From the NCBI GenBank assembly GCA_964017145.1, contig OZ024841.1, positions 1,612,001 through 1,676,000 of the forward strand: a stretch of DNA of 64,000 nt, in the 5' to 3' direction. The DNA is from Agrocybe praecox (Eukaryota > Basidiomycota > Agaricomycetes > Agaricales > Agrocybaceae). How positions within the stretch are numbered: the stretch's first letter is position 1; every line of letters starts with the position of its first letter. This document shows, in pieces, positions 12,301 through 23,400 of the stretch. The notes under the pieces were generated by a model. That model saw only the letters and a program-made list of their open reading frames with translations. It had not been told where the DNA came from and ran no database searches. Made by a program: the position numbers and the translations under genes.

Positions 12301-13874
12301 CAGGGTCTTGTTGAAATCGTTGCGGAAATAGATCTTTCGGATACGGTCTCCGGGGATTCAAAACCGTACATTGATGTTAAATGCACAATCAAGGCCAAGA
12401 GTTTCCTCGACACGGAATGCGAAGGCAAATTCTGTCTTGAGACACGGGCTCTCCGAGGAACGTGGATGGCCATGCAAAATAAGGATATCCGGCCGAGTAT
12501 CCCTAAACTGAAAGGCGAATTCTTTATCACTACAGGCTCCCCCAACATAATTCGATTTCGACCGTTACTGGAATACAGCAAACCTAGTGTGAGAACAGAT
12601 GACGGCTCACGCCCCGCCGCTGCCCGTAGACGATGGGCATTTGCAATCGGAGTTGTCCTTTTTGAGGTCCAATCTAGACTGTGCTCCTCGTCCTTCTTCA
12701 CCGAAAGATTACACGAGCGACGACAATGGATTGAGTTGTGCGGCCGTTATCGTCATAATAAATGGGGCCTGCAGAGGACACGAGGTTACTTCTTTGCAGA
12801 ACAGCATAGAACCTTGTCCTTGTTTAGTTGGCAAATTCATCCCGTCAATGCGTTTACTTATCAGGCCCAAGAATCATATCTCTACGAGAGAGCAAATTAC
12901 TTCCGGTGAGTGCTGTCTATTTATACCATAACAGTATTAACCTGAGGTTTCTTCCTGCAGAGGGTTGCTTTCCTGCGACGCATGTCAACAAGAGATAATA
13001 TTCACAAGGTTTACGTGCATCACATGTGTCCACGACGATATGACCGACCAGGTTGATCTCTGCCCTGAATGTGTTGACTCTCCAGTTCCGGAGAATCAAT
13101 TCATCCATCGAGCTTCTCACTCTTTGCTGAAGACCGTTTCGTATTTTTCCAAATTTGAGATTCCCATAGTCATACCCCAGGCCAGAGCAAAATCCGAGCG
13201 GGTAAAAGCCCAGTTCCGAGCATCTAAGGCGGTCACTAAGGACGATGAACATCCCAAGGATGGCATTATTCACGGACCTCTGGGTAACTCTGTTCGGAAA
13301 CGGGAAGAAGATACCAATTATTTTCTTTGCGCGATCTGCGGGAGAAATGTTCAACTACCGTGTTGGACATGTGTTACTTGTGGCGAGTACATCTCATTTT
13401 TACAGAGTCTCGATAAGTCATGTTGACATATATTTTGGCATTTAAATAATAGAGTTCGACATCCTCATATGTTACGAATGCGAACGAAAAGGAAAGTCAA
13501 TGGGTAGAACCTGGAACACGTTTGAAATGCATTCGACGAACCACAAGATGTTGCGAATCATGGATGACGTCGAAGTCAAAATCAGTGGAGGACAAATGAG
13601 TCCTGTTGAGCGGCAACTGGAAAAATTGGAAAGTCGCTTCGAGGAAAGGTTGAATGCTTTGGACAGCAAAGTGGAGAAGTTGGAAAGCCGCTTCGAGGAA
13701 AGGGTCAATGCTTTGGACAGCAAAGTGGAGAGGTTGGAAAGTCGTTTCGAGGAAAGGTTCAATGCTTTGGACAGCAAAGTGGAGAGATTCGACTCACAGT
13801 TAACTCGGCTGGTGGAGATGATGGAACGACTTACAGAGACAAATCCACCGATAGCGGACAAAGAAACAAAATGA
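9316..13874 (+). CDS. Gene B: EF-hand / double ZZ zinc-finger coiled-coil protein
   Basis: Twelve exons give an uninterrupted 1297-aa frame: 9316-9607, 9661-9775, 9836-9981, 10054-10724, 10776-11095, 11178-11209, 11269-11591, 11644-11800, 11855-11916, 11974-12905, 12961-13382, 13453-13874. The domain order is as in A: helical N-terminus (HPILG, RRDNNKKV), coiled coil, EF-hand DEDQSGFISIQE, beta-rich domain EGLWTGVC to RGTW, ZZ finger (CDAC, CITC, CPEC), second ZZ-like module (CAIC, CWTC, CYEC, HSTNH) and a coiled-coil tail built of 18-residue repeats. Two introns need a GC donor (after 11916 and 13382) where A has GT. B lacks the intron A has between its exons 4 and 5. Much closer to C than to A. 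Function unknown. Confidence 0.88.
13626..13787 (+). repeat. Three 54-bp tandem repeats, gene B tail
   Basis: Three near-identical 54-bp units start at 13626, 13680 and 13734. Each encodes 18 residues of the form LESRFEERxNALDSKVEx. Eighteen residues equal five turns of an alpha helix, so each unit extends the helix without changing its face. The C paralogue has a related array at about 20506-20667. Confidence 0.9.
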
Positions 13875-14098
13875 TTTCGAATTCAAGGAGTAGGCTTTAT
13901 TAGCAAGTAGTCACTAGATAGCCTCAACAAAATGTATATGTATAAAAAAGTTGTATTCCAAGGAATAGCAGTGATTTCCAGGTGATTTTCTGGGTAGTAG
14001 GGATAAGGATAAGTTGGACTTATAAACATCAAAGTATACTTTTACGATAATAATATAGGTTTGATGGGTTACTTCAGAGCAACAAACATTGCAACGTT
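13875..14098. other. 3' flank of gene B (inverted arm end)
   Basis: Non-coding sequence. To about 14060 it is the reverse complement of the 3' flank of gene C, and then the similarity stops. Confidence 0.5.
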
Positions 14099-14205
14099 AT
14101 AAAGAAGCAAATATATTCGCGCTCCCGCGCCCGAGTGAGGGGGAGGTGAGCATTACCCATCCCTCTCTTTCGAAGCCAGACACCTGGATTGTTCGCTAGG
14201 TGAAC
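14099..14205 (+). pseudogene. Relic of an EF-hand exon and following intron
   Basis: AAAGAAGCAAATATATTCGC and the next ~90 bp match the end of the EF-hand exon of gene B (AAGAAGCAAATAAATTCGC, about 11050-11095), its splice donor (GAGGTGAGC versus GAGGTAAGC) and the start of its intron. Only this ~107-bp piece survives, so it is a stray fragment of another family member. Confidence 0.65.
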
Positions 14206-14379
14206 AGAATGTATATCTCGCTGTTTAAACATATAATTCTACTGTGACTAGGGGAAAATATAAAGTCGGAGGGATAGTAACATGGGTATTATGTTAGCAA
14301 GATACCAGCGATAGAAAAGGTATCTCGTATATCGGAGATATTAAGTACTGTATGCATTGTCAGGATACTTCAGCACCTC

Positions 14380-15560
14380 CATCTGAAAAAAGCCAACAAT
14401 CGACGAGGAAACAAAGATATCTGGAAAAAGAGCCAACGTATGCGAGGAATGTTATACATACCCCATCTTGTATCTGCGGCCCTGCGTAGCAGCACTGTAG
14501 ACCAGTGCATATGAGGTGTTTAAGATGGCCCCATTTCTCAGTGAATTCCCGAGGAAAGGCAGCCCACCTGTCGCCTTCCTCATGCCACTGATGTTTAGTT
14601 TCTGACATGAGATTCGAGATGCGACAATCAATTTTGTCCTCCGATAATTGAGACGGGAGTTCTTCGAAAAGTTCTAGAGCTTGTGAAGCAGTTGGACGCT
14701 TGGCCAAGTCTCGGTTTGTCATACTATTCAAAAGAGGAGCGAGCAAGGGGAAATCGCCGGTGCGATGCTAAGATATACGCGCAACATCAGCGAACAGTAA
14801 TGGGATAATATGTAGTTGCTGACTTGCAATCTTTTGCATAGCAGTACACTCAATCCCCCTACATCTATAACAAACGGGTTGTAGTCAAACTAAGTTCCCC
14901 AACATCTGTAATATGGAAGACGGTAGTCATTAAGACCGATTTCGAGGGGTACCTTGATGCTCCAACCGCAATCAGAAATAGCGTACGGTGAACGTTTCTG
15001 CGGGCGTCGTTCCTGCCTCATGATGCTATGCAATTGTTCTAAATCGTCGCAGAAATCGTCCATGAGAAAATTGTCGAGCCTAAGATCCTATGTGGGCGTT
15101 AATGGTACATATGGCAAGAAGAGAACCGACAGAAACGTACGCCATGCACAATGTTATAATGATGAAGGAAGGCAAGGCCCTTTGAAGAATCAAAAAGTAA
15201 GTTTTTTTGCAGGTAACGAAGTGCTTACTTTGAGCATGCCGTGGACCATATCGAAGATTTCGTATATCCTCGTCAAATTCGGGTAGGCCAAAGTACCTCC
15301 CCATCTATAATACCAGAAGCACACAACGTTCAAACGTTAGAATATGCTCAACAAGATGCCTACCACTTGCCGACTATCTTGGCATGACAGCAAAACAGAA
15401 TCCTTCAATATGGAGAAGGTCCAAGATAGGAAGGACACAACCCTTTCTAAGAGTCTCTAGGTCTTGTAAGAGGTTTGCGCTCGTTGCTTGTCCACTGCAT
15501 CGAACAATAAGAAGCGTACAGATACTCTCCTTCAGATGGCCCAGCTATGGGCAAGATAGC
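14380..15560 (-). pseudogene. Protein-kinase domain, decayed
   Basis: On the reverse strand, pieces of an Agaricomycete-type kinase can be read in order: ILDLLHIEGFCFAVMPR (about 15393-15460), then WGGTLAYPN and a following helix (about 15227-15313). GLAFLHHYNIVHG plus DLRLDN follow across an intron (15141-15190 and about 15060), giving the catalytic loop HGDLRLDN with Asp and Asn kept. YNPFVIDVGGLSVL (about 14850-14890) and FPLLAPLLNSMTNRDLAKRPTASQAL (14660-14760 region, spelled across the reading) correspond to the alpha-F and C-lobe end. A stop precedes the YNPF segment and one intron has an AT donor, so it is probably inactive. The N-lobe lysine region was not found. Confidence 0.65.
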
Positions 15561-16199
15561 CAGAAATGAGTCTCCGTAAGTATCATCGTTTTCGGCGTCA
15601 ATAAAATGTTCATGGAGAGTATAGCCTCGGAGGAGACATCTAAAACCTTAACCTTTCAGATACACCCTCGCGTTCCACCCCTGTTTGGAACTCGAATTCG
15701 ATATTGAGGCCGTAGTCCTTTGTGATTCAATTGAATCAGTCAAGTATGTACATAAGAGTGTACATACATACGCACTTGAACCATTCCAGTTGTTGATATT
15801 GAACAATGGTATTTTAACATGTCATTACTTTGACGGCAAGGTCAAAGAAAGCGAGAAACTCCTACCTGTGCTTGGCTTTACAGAAAAGCGAGACCAATTT
15901 GTCCCGAACGAAGGCGATGGTGTTAGTTTGATGAATTTCTTAAAGTTGGGTTCGAGTTGCAGTTCCACACTTTTTCAACGCTTCTTTCCTTCTTTGATAT
16001 GTCGACGATGATCGATGAAGGGCGAACTAGAATACATGTTCCTGCTTGAATATGATGTGGAGCTGGAAGCAAAGTGGCAACTTACAAGGGCGAACAGGGC
16101 CGAAGCTCTGCCGCCAACACTGTAGTAAGGCGCCGCTTTAAATCTGTACTCGGCTAAACAAGTGCGAAATCCAAATACGACTAGTTGAACCAAAGTTGA
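15561..16199. other. Upstream of kinase relic, no intact gene
   Basis: Open frames at 15685-16011 (+) and 15975-16289 (-) show no recognisable domain. Some sequence may be the eroded N-terminal part of the kinase relic. Confidence 0.35.
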
Positions 16200-16479
16200 A
16201 CGGCATCGTCTTGTCTTGTCTTGCACAGAAACCACGCTCTTCATGCTCTTTTCTTGTAGATAACATAGCTCGACTAGCTCGAGGATCATGAAATGGGTCT
16301 CATCAGCGCAGTCAGTCGGCTTCGAGTCGAAATGCGCAGCAGCAGCAGCACCGCAGCACCGCCTTGCCTGGCTTAAAAGGGATTGACGTCGTCATTACAT
16401 ATATATCACCCTCCTTGACTATCCAATTCCACTTTCCCCACTATTGGAACTGCACATAGGGAAGGACGACGACATCAAC
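16200..16479 (+). promoter_or_regulatory. Conserved upstream block of F-box gene
   Basis: The sequence with GTCTTGTCTTGCACAGAAAC, then GAGGATCATGAAATGGGTCT and CAGCAGCACCGCC is repeated almost unchanged at 26655-26850 ahead of copy 3. It is therefore part of the duplicated unit and probably contains the promoter. No precise element was defined. Confidence 0.5.
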
Positions 16480-17955
16480 ATGATCATCGACGCCAAAGTG
16501 ATTATGGGCCCTACATCGCCCTCGCACATGCGTTCGCCCACCTCGTATACAACGAGCGGGGCCCAAATGCGCCCAACGTTAACCTCTCTTCCCGCTCACA
16601 TCATCCTAGAAATAATCCACTACACCTTCCCTCCTCTCCCTTCTTCCAACTCCCCATCGGGCCAGTGGACGCCCAGCCCGCCCTCATTCGCACAGATCCA
16701 GCATCAGCTGTACCAGCCTACGATCCCTGAACGACAGCGCAAGACGCTTCTATGGCTCTCGAACCACCTACGACTCGTCTCGCGCACGCTGTACACGGCG
16801 TGCATGCATGTACTTAGGTCGACATACCTCCCAGCGTACCTTGAGCTGATAAGGCCGCCGTATACGAGCGATCCGTTCCCAATTGGGCTGCCAACGACGG
16901 CCGATTCGACGGTGGGAAGTCGTTCAAGGGGTGGTGTGATGCAGAGCGCGGGTCCTCCTGCGTATTCTGCAACGCCGGCGCCTACGTTTCCCTCGGAGTC
17001 GGCGAGCATACGCTCCATCTCGACCACTGCGACGCGCGCTACTTCCCATCACCGGCACGACTCCCACTCCCACTCTCCTCTCATCTCTCCCCATAGGGAA
17101 ACCGTCATCCTTGACCGATTCATCCTCCTAAAGGTCCAACAAGACGTATTTTTAGACGATACAGAGCTCCACACGGACAGAGCAGATGCTTATCGGGACA
17201 TTTTCGACGTCGCACAGCCTAAAGCGCGGTTGGAGGACCTAGTAAGGGTGTGTGGGGTTAGGGAAGGAGTGGTCAGCGTTCCGGGGTGGGATGACGATGT
17301 TCTGGGCGATTCTGGGAATATGGGTTGGAGGCAGACTAGGACGGAGAGGAGCGGGGAGGAACGTGGAACGGGGAACGAGCAAGGTCAATCCCAACCGACG
17401 AATTGGGCAAAGGGGGTGATCAATTTCGACGGATCCACAGACTCGTCGAGCAACTCGTCGTCTTGTGCGAGTTTGCCCTTGTTCTCACCTACTTCGCCCT
17501 CGGTGGGCACACGTCCAGAATCGTTCCTCTCGACCAACACTACCACCCAAACCACACAATCCTCTTCCTCCTCCGCCTCTGTCCACAACCACCCACTCAT
17601 CCCTTCCCCCCCTCCAAAACCACGAACCCTCCGTTCCCTCTTCTTCCGGGGCACACCCGCGCCCAAGAAAAAGATAACATCCTCCACATACACACGCTCC
17701 CCACCACCCAGTCCGCCTCCCGAACCCCAACCTCGACCACGACCACAAATAACCCCACTCCCCTTCTCCTCGCTCTCCATCGCATTCTCCCCCCGCCGCG
17801 TGGGGCTGGTGTATAACCGCACCAAGACGATCGTGGAAGTCCCCCGAACCCCAGGACAGCGAGGCGCTCCGGGTCAGGAGTCGTTGGAGTTTTTGGCGTT
17901 TGCGCTGGTTGATAAGCTGAAGATTGCGCTTGGGGATGGGAGTGTGAGGGTTTAG
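16480..17955 (+). CDS. F-box-like protein, intact copy
   Basis: Single exon of 491 aa from the ATG at 16480. The frame is open a little further upstream but without an ATG. An F-box-like helix lies at residues ~30-47 (LTSLPAHIILEIIHYTF), followed by RLVSRTLYTACMHVLRSTYL, typical of F-box proteins. The middle is low-complexity Ser/Thr/Pro. The C-terminus (PRRVGLVYNRTKT to LGDGSVRV) is the most conserved part among copies. F-box proteins usually bring substrates to SCF ubiquitin ligases; no substrate-binding repeat is recognised here. It is the only one of four copies keeping start, F-box and frame. GC-rich compared with its flanks. It converges on relic R1. Confidence 0.75.
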   Translation: MIIDAKVIMGPTSPSHMRSPTSYTTSGAQMRPTLTSLPAHIILEIIHYTFPPLPSSNSPSGQWTPSPPSFAQIQHQLYQPTIPERQRKTLLWLSNHLRLVSRTLYTACMHVLRSTYLPAYLELIRPPYTSDPFPIGLPTTADSTVGSRSRGGVMQSAGPPAYSATPAPTFPSESASIRSISTTATRATSHHRHDSHSHSPLISPHRETVILDRFILLKVQQDVFLDDTELHTDRADAYRDIFDVAQPKARLEDLVRVCGVREGVVSVPGWDDDVLGDSGNMGWRQTRTERSGEERGTGNEQGQSQPTNWAKGVINFDGSTDSSSNSSSCASLPLFSPTSPSVGTRPESFLSTNTTTQTTQSSSSSASVHNHPLIPSPPPKPRTLRSLFFRGTPAPKKKITSSTYTRSPPPSPPPEPQPRPRPQITPLPFSSLSIAFSPRRVGLVYNRTKTIVEVPRTPGQRGAPGQESLEFLAFALVDKLKIALGDGSVRV

Positions 17956-18439
17956 AGGTGTGGACGAAAGAGGAGTAAAAGCAAAGCGATAATGTTTTAA
18001 AAAAATATGATCATGAAAGATAATTTGAATTTTGAATCTGTAATGCCGTTTTCCTTTCTGGATCCATCGTCGTGTATGTTTTCGCGCACGGGTCTTTCAA
18101 TATATGTATCCTCCTCTATTGCATATATTCATTATCATCAGGCGATACTCGACTGGTGCGATACTTGAGCTTAAGCTTGAAACTAAAACGCCTATGGACA
18201 CCTATGGACACCTCTGAAAACGTCATACCTATTTATAGCAAGTTTCTCTAGTCCCAATTTGGTTTTTTGCATGGTCGAAATTGCTCCCGTGTTATCTTTT
18301 TCTTCAACTTCATTTTCAATATCCCTTCTCTTCGTTTTTACCCGTTTATGCGTTACACCTCATGTTCGTCCGACTACTGTGAACGGTCCGACCCGATTGC
18401 CTCTCTGTCTCACTCTCGACTCTCTTCTCTTCCACAGCT
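17956..18439. other. Convergent spacer of module 2
   Basis: Non-coding. It is shared with modules 1, 3 and 4 (TTTCGCGCACGGGTCTTTCA, then GATACTCGACTGGTGCG). It ends at the common truncation point CTCAATCTAG, where the gene-A-derived sequence begins. Confidence 0.6.
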
Positions 18440-19295
18440 CTCAATCTAGCCTCTGTCGTATTCGTTGTCCCTCCATCTCCTGTGAGTCCATCGAGTTGTT
18501 GAAGCCTTGCAGATACCTCCGACTCAAGCTACGATAGCCTCCCGTTAATACCATGCTCCATACTTTCTAACTGGTGGTCAGTCTTGAATTTCTTTCTTTT
18601 GCTGTTAGGCTATTTCTGCGTTGTCCGTAGTCCTAGGGAGGACATGCTCCACTGTGTAACATTCCTCCGAGATTAAAAATGGCCCTGTTTTTCTTCTCGC
18701 AGTCGAGGCGAAGCAAATAAGTATATCGTGGACTGTAATCGATATAAAGAAAAGAACATGAAAGAATGACTCGCAAGCGAAAATGCAGACGCAGACTTAC
18801 CACACCAAAAACAAGCCCCAGCAAGGTAAAGACATTTCCTTTTTTCAATATGTATTATGTGCAGAGTAACTTCCTGCTCGCAGAGTCCTGGATATTGATC
18901 GGCGTCACGGCGCCTTGTCTTTGTCTCTTCGAGCTTGGCCCGTCCTTCCCACTTTATCTCAGGACCTCGGGTTCTGGTTTCGAGTAGATCTTTCTCTACT
19001 CGTGCCTTCTCCAAATTCCAGAATGGAGATTTGATCCTTTCCGACTTCTCCCTGGCTTGAGATATCACGACAGGAGTTGCGATTCGCGATAATAGAAGTA
19101 CATACGACGTGGTTTTGATTATAAGAATGAGATAGTCCGTGAATAAATTAGGTCTCCTTTGCTTTGTAACTGATGAATCCTGCATAGAGACCAATCTGAT
19201 TTGTGAGCTTGTCATGCATGCAGGTAATGCATATACACCAAGTGAAACTGATACGCATTCCGGGGCCAAGCGTCGCATGCAACTGTCGTACTTAA
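18440..19295 (-). pseudogene. R1: 3' relic of gene A (ZZ and coiled-coil part)
   Basis: The reverse strand carries pieces of the gene A C-terminus: ZZ-region residues, QAREKSERIKS, NLEKARVEKDLLETRTRGP and the second Cys-rich module, as well as the first half of the last exon. Frameshifts and stops interrupt it. The last exon is cut at CTCAATCTAG, the same point as in R2 and R3. Upstream exons (EF-hand, beta-rich domain) are absent. Confidence 0.8.
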
Positions 19296-20264
19296 CGCGC
19301 TACGACAGTCGACTCTTTCTTGATTATCCGATAACCCATAGCGCTCAGCTCGAAGTCGATAAATCCACTAACCCGTAGCGCGTTCGATCCACCAAATCCA
19401 ATTTGGTTCGCAGGCAATTACGAACCACAAAAAAATGTAATAAAAACAATCATAATCCAGAACATCGTTTTTCCTACTAGTACTAGTCCAACCCCCTAGG
19501 TAGCATCATGACGCATATAACTGGCAGACGTGCGATATGTCCATACTAGACGCCTATGGGCACCTTAGATTATGTCTTTGCTGTGTATGCCTACGGCTAC
19601 ATATATCATGCACGCACCGGCACAACGTTGTTCGACGATCTGCTTACCCCCTATCACAGGCCCTCGAAAACCATAATCGCCTTATATGTTATAACCCATA
19701 GCACTTTCGATCTACCAAGTCGGTTCGTGGGGAATTGATATAATAACAATAACCCATGAACGTTCAAGAATCCCTTGTAACCTATAACGCATACCACTTG
19801 ACCACGTATCCGTTCAAAACGGTGCATACCTGAGCGTATGTGTCTAACAGCTCCAACTTCATTCTCAATATCCTTTCTGATTCTCTTCGTGTCTACCCGT
19901 TTTGGCACGCCTCATGCCATTCGTCCTGCTGATCGGAAAAAACCCCATTCGTTTCAACGGCCCCCAATTAATTGCCTCTCTGTCTCGACTCTCGACTCTC
20001 TTCCCATGTCCCGTGGTAAAAGATTCTCTATAACAGTCATTGTCGCTCGGCAGAGTTCCATTCCCTGACGGGCGTCGTCGTCGTCGTTTCATTCATTTAT
20101 TCATTGGATGTTCAAGTTGGTATATAGTATATATTATAGATACTGCTGGACACAGAGTCAGATACTACTTCCCTGTCAAAGAAGGAAAAAAGCAAAAGCA
20201 CCACTTCAGGACAACGCCAGTTTCTGGAATGAAGAGTATGGACTAGACATCGTGCCCATTCAAC
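19296..20264. other. Duplicated non-coding block
   Basis: No gene is seen. 19296-19480 recurs behind R2 and R4 (GACAGTCGACTCTTTC, then TCGAAGTCGATAA). 19530-19640 and 19740-19850 match 39245-39350 and 39475-39503 plus 40056-40135. The 19.77-kb position is the empty site of the element at 39505-40055. Confidence 0.6.
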
Positions 20265-20453
20265 CTATATTATCGTAAAAGTATACTTCGATGTGTATAA
20301 GTCCGATTTATCCTCACTACTCAGAAAATTACTGCTATTTCTTAGAGTACAACTTGTTTATACATATACATTTTGACGAGGCTGTCTACTTACTGATAAA
20401 TCCTACTCGTTGGATTCCAAATCATTTTGTTTCTCTGTCCGCTACTGGTGTGT

Positions 20454-23400
20454 TTATCCCGTAAGTCGTTCCATCATCTCCACCAATCTGTCCACTTTGC
20501 TGTCCAAAGAATTTAACCTTTCCTCGAAGCGACTTTCAAATTTCTCCACTTTGCTATCCAACGCATTTAACCTTTCCTCAAAGCGACTTTCAAATTTCTC
20601 CCCTTTGCTGTCCAAACTTGAAGCATTTAATCTTTCCTCGAAGCGACTTTCCAATTTTTCCAGTTGCGGCTCAACAGAAGTTGCACTCATCTGTACTTCA
20701 CTGATTTTGACTTCGACGTCATCCATGATTCGTAGCATCTTGTGGTTCGTCGAATGCATTGCGAGCTGATGCTTGCTTCGTCGCATTGGCTTTCCTTTTC
20801 GTTCGCACTCGTAACATACGAGAATATCGCGTGCTAGTATTTATATAAAAATATATGTTAAAACAACTTAATAAGCCTGGAGAAATAAGATGCACTCGCC
20901 ACAAGTAACACATGTCCAACACGGCAGCCGGACATTTTCCCCGCAGATCGCACAAAGCAAATCATTGTTATCTTCTTCTGGTTTCCGAACAGATTTACCC
21001 AAAGGCCTTTGAATAAGGCGATCTTTGGGATGTTCAGCACCCTTGAGGACCGCTTTAGACGCTCTGAGCCATGCTTTTACCCGCTCGGATTTTTCTCTGG
21101 CCTGTGGTATGACTATGGGATATTCGGATCTGGGAAAATATGAAACTGTCTTCAGCAAAGAGTGAGAGGTTCGATGGATGAATCGATCCTCCGGAACCGG
21201 AGACTCGACACATTCAGGGCAGAGATCGGTCATGTCGTCACAGACACATGTAATACACAAAAACTTTGTGAAGATTATCTGTTGTCGACATGCGTCGCAA
21301 TTGTGTGGCCCTCTGCAGGAAGAAACCTCGGGTTAATACAGTTATAGTATACATATAGAGCACTCACCGGTAGTAATTTGATCTCCCGTAGAGATAGAAT
21401 CCTTGAGCCTCATAAATTAACGCATTTACGGGATTAATTTTCCAAGTCAACGAGAAAAAGGTTCTGCGCTGTTCTGAAGAGAGGAAACCTCGTTTCTTGT
21501 GCCAGCCGCTTCTATCATGATGGTAACGGCTGCACAGTTCAATCCATTGTCGTCGCTCATGTAATCTTTCGGCGAAGAAGAATGAGGAGCACAGTCTAGA
21601 TTGGACCTCAAAAAGGACAACTCCGATTGCAAATGCCCATCGTCTACGGGCAGCGGCGGAGCGTAAGCCGTCATCTGTTCCCACGCTAGCAGTTTTCCTG
21701 TATTCCAGTAACGGTCGAAATCGGATTATGTTGGGCGAGCCTGTAGTGATAAAGAATTCGCCTTTTGTTGTAGGGATGTCAGTTTCACTATCGTCGGTTT
21801 CACTATCGTCGAATTCCTGACCTTCTGTAATTATAGCCATCCACGTTCCTCGGAGAGCTCGTGTCTCAAGACAGAATCTACCTTTGCATTCCGTGTGTAA
21901 CCAATTCTGCACATTGATTGTGAATTTGACGTCAATTGAATCCCCGGAGACCGTATTCGAAAGATCCATTTCCCCCACGATTTCGACAAGGCCCATGTAA
22001 CACAGTCCTTTCCCTTTAAACCTATCCTTGCTGGTTCGCCTAACGAATACTTGAAAGGAGCCCGGCAAGGCTCGTCCTCCATTTGATACTACGCAGGCTC
22101 CTGTCCACAACCCTTCGATAGGATGCAGGTCATCGGCCAAGGGTATGATAGGAGGGCTTTCTATCCGAATTTCCGATATCTCAAATGGAATACCTAAATC
22201 CTTCGATAACATCGACGGATGTGTGGAGACCAGTATGGGCTCAAGTGATATAAGATTTTTGGCTTCTTTGAGCAGGATATTTAGGGAAGGTAAATGTGAA
22301 GTCTTTTTATATGATTCGTAGAACTAGAAATAAGACCTCATCAGTAAGACTGGATGAGAATAACTATCTCATACACTTGCCATTCCATGCGCATGGATAT
22401 TGAATTGTGTTTCTATATCATGATGTACTTGCTTAAAAATACCTGGAAGCCAGTGTTGATTAATAAGTATCAAGACATATGATAGTTTGTCACTACCTTC
22501 AAGAGAGTGCATACGGGTGGTAAATAGGGCAAGAATGTGATCAATGGTACCTGAGTGAGTTGCCAACTCCTTGTTGTTCAGGACCCGTGTTTGCGCTATT
22601 TTAATGATGCTGAGATGACGGTGGAGAACAAGATACAAGAGGGGCATAATCCACTAAGAAAAGCATATTAGGTACAATAATAAATCATTTTTATAAATAA
22701 ATAAAAATACCGTTTCCACTCTACTTGATCCGCCTACGAGCAACGCAACGGACTTTGAATCTATCACGTGAGAAATTTCCTCCAAATTCTTCGACAAACG
22801 TTGTTCTTGAATTTCCGACATTGACTTTACAAGTGACATCAGTCTGGACTCCTTGATCGCTTCTGATAGTTTGATAGAACGAAGGATTCCTTCAATCGAA
22901 CGGAAGCGAGGAAGATCGAGATAGTAACAGACATCGTTGATATTGGTGGGATGCGATGATTTGGACGCTTGATACATCTCGTATAGGATGCAATAGATTT
23001 TGGTTTGATATTGTGTAAGGGAAACATGCCATCCTGTATATACATATAAATTTTTTCAGTACATATTTTTCTATTAATGTGACTTCTAATACCTGCTGCC
23101 CAGAATGCAATCCATTGGAGCAAGCTGCATCACCAAGATTGAAGATATAATGTTAACGCCCACTTCAGGGGTCTAACTTCGAGAGAGAAGGATAAATAGT
23201 GCTTACCTCCACCCTTCCGGTCGTGAGAGCGCGAATTCATTTGCTTCTTTAATGCTAATATATCCTGATTGGTCTTCATCCATTGCTTCGACGATAGACT
23301 GGATGTGGGAAATATCTATAAAGTCAAAGACCCAATTATCCGGGTCTCCTTTATCGGCATTCAAAGTGTTTGCGTCTGGTGTTGCCGCCGTAGAAGCTTT

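Larger units (their letters stand above)
9060..14060 (+). repeat. Left arm of ~5-kb inverted duplication
   Basis: Gene B with roughly 250 bp upstream and 185 bp downstream matches, in reverse complement, gene C and its flanks at about 20265-25200. Downstream words such as AAAATGTATATGTATAAA and AAGTATACTTTTACGATAAT are shared. The arms point tail-to-tail around a ~6.2-kb spacer. Borders were judged by eye. Confidence 0.75.

Noticed and set aside
13626..13787. Regular repeats as a CRISPR array
   Set aside because: Units are contiguous coding repeats without spacers, in a eukaryotic gene.
15685..16011. 108-codon plus-strand frame near the kinase relic
   Set aside because: No domain and it overlaps sequence better explained as eroded flank of the minus-strand kinase.
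17385..17825. Gly/Val/Glu-rich minus-strand frames across the F-box copies
   Set aside because: Antisense shadows of Ser/Thr/Pro-rich coding sequence; they recur only because the gene is duplicated.
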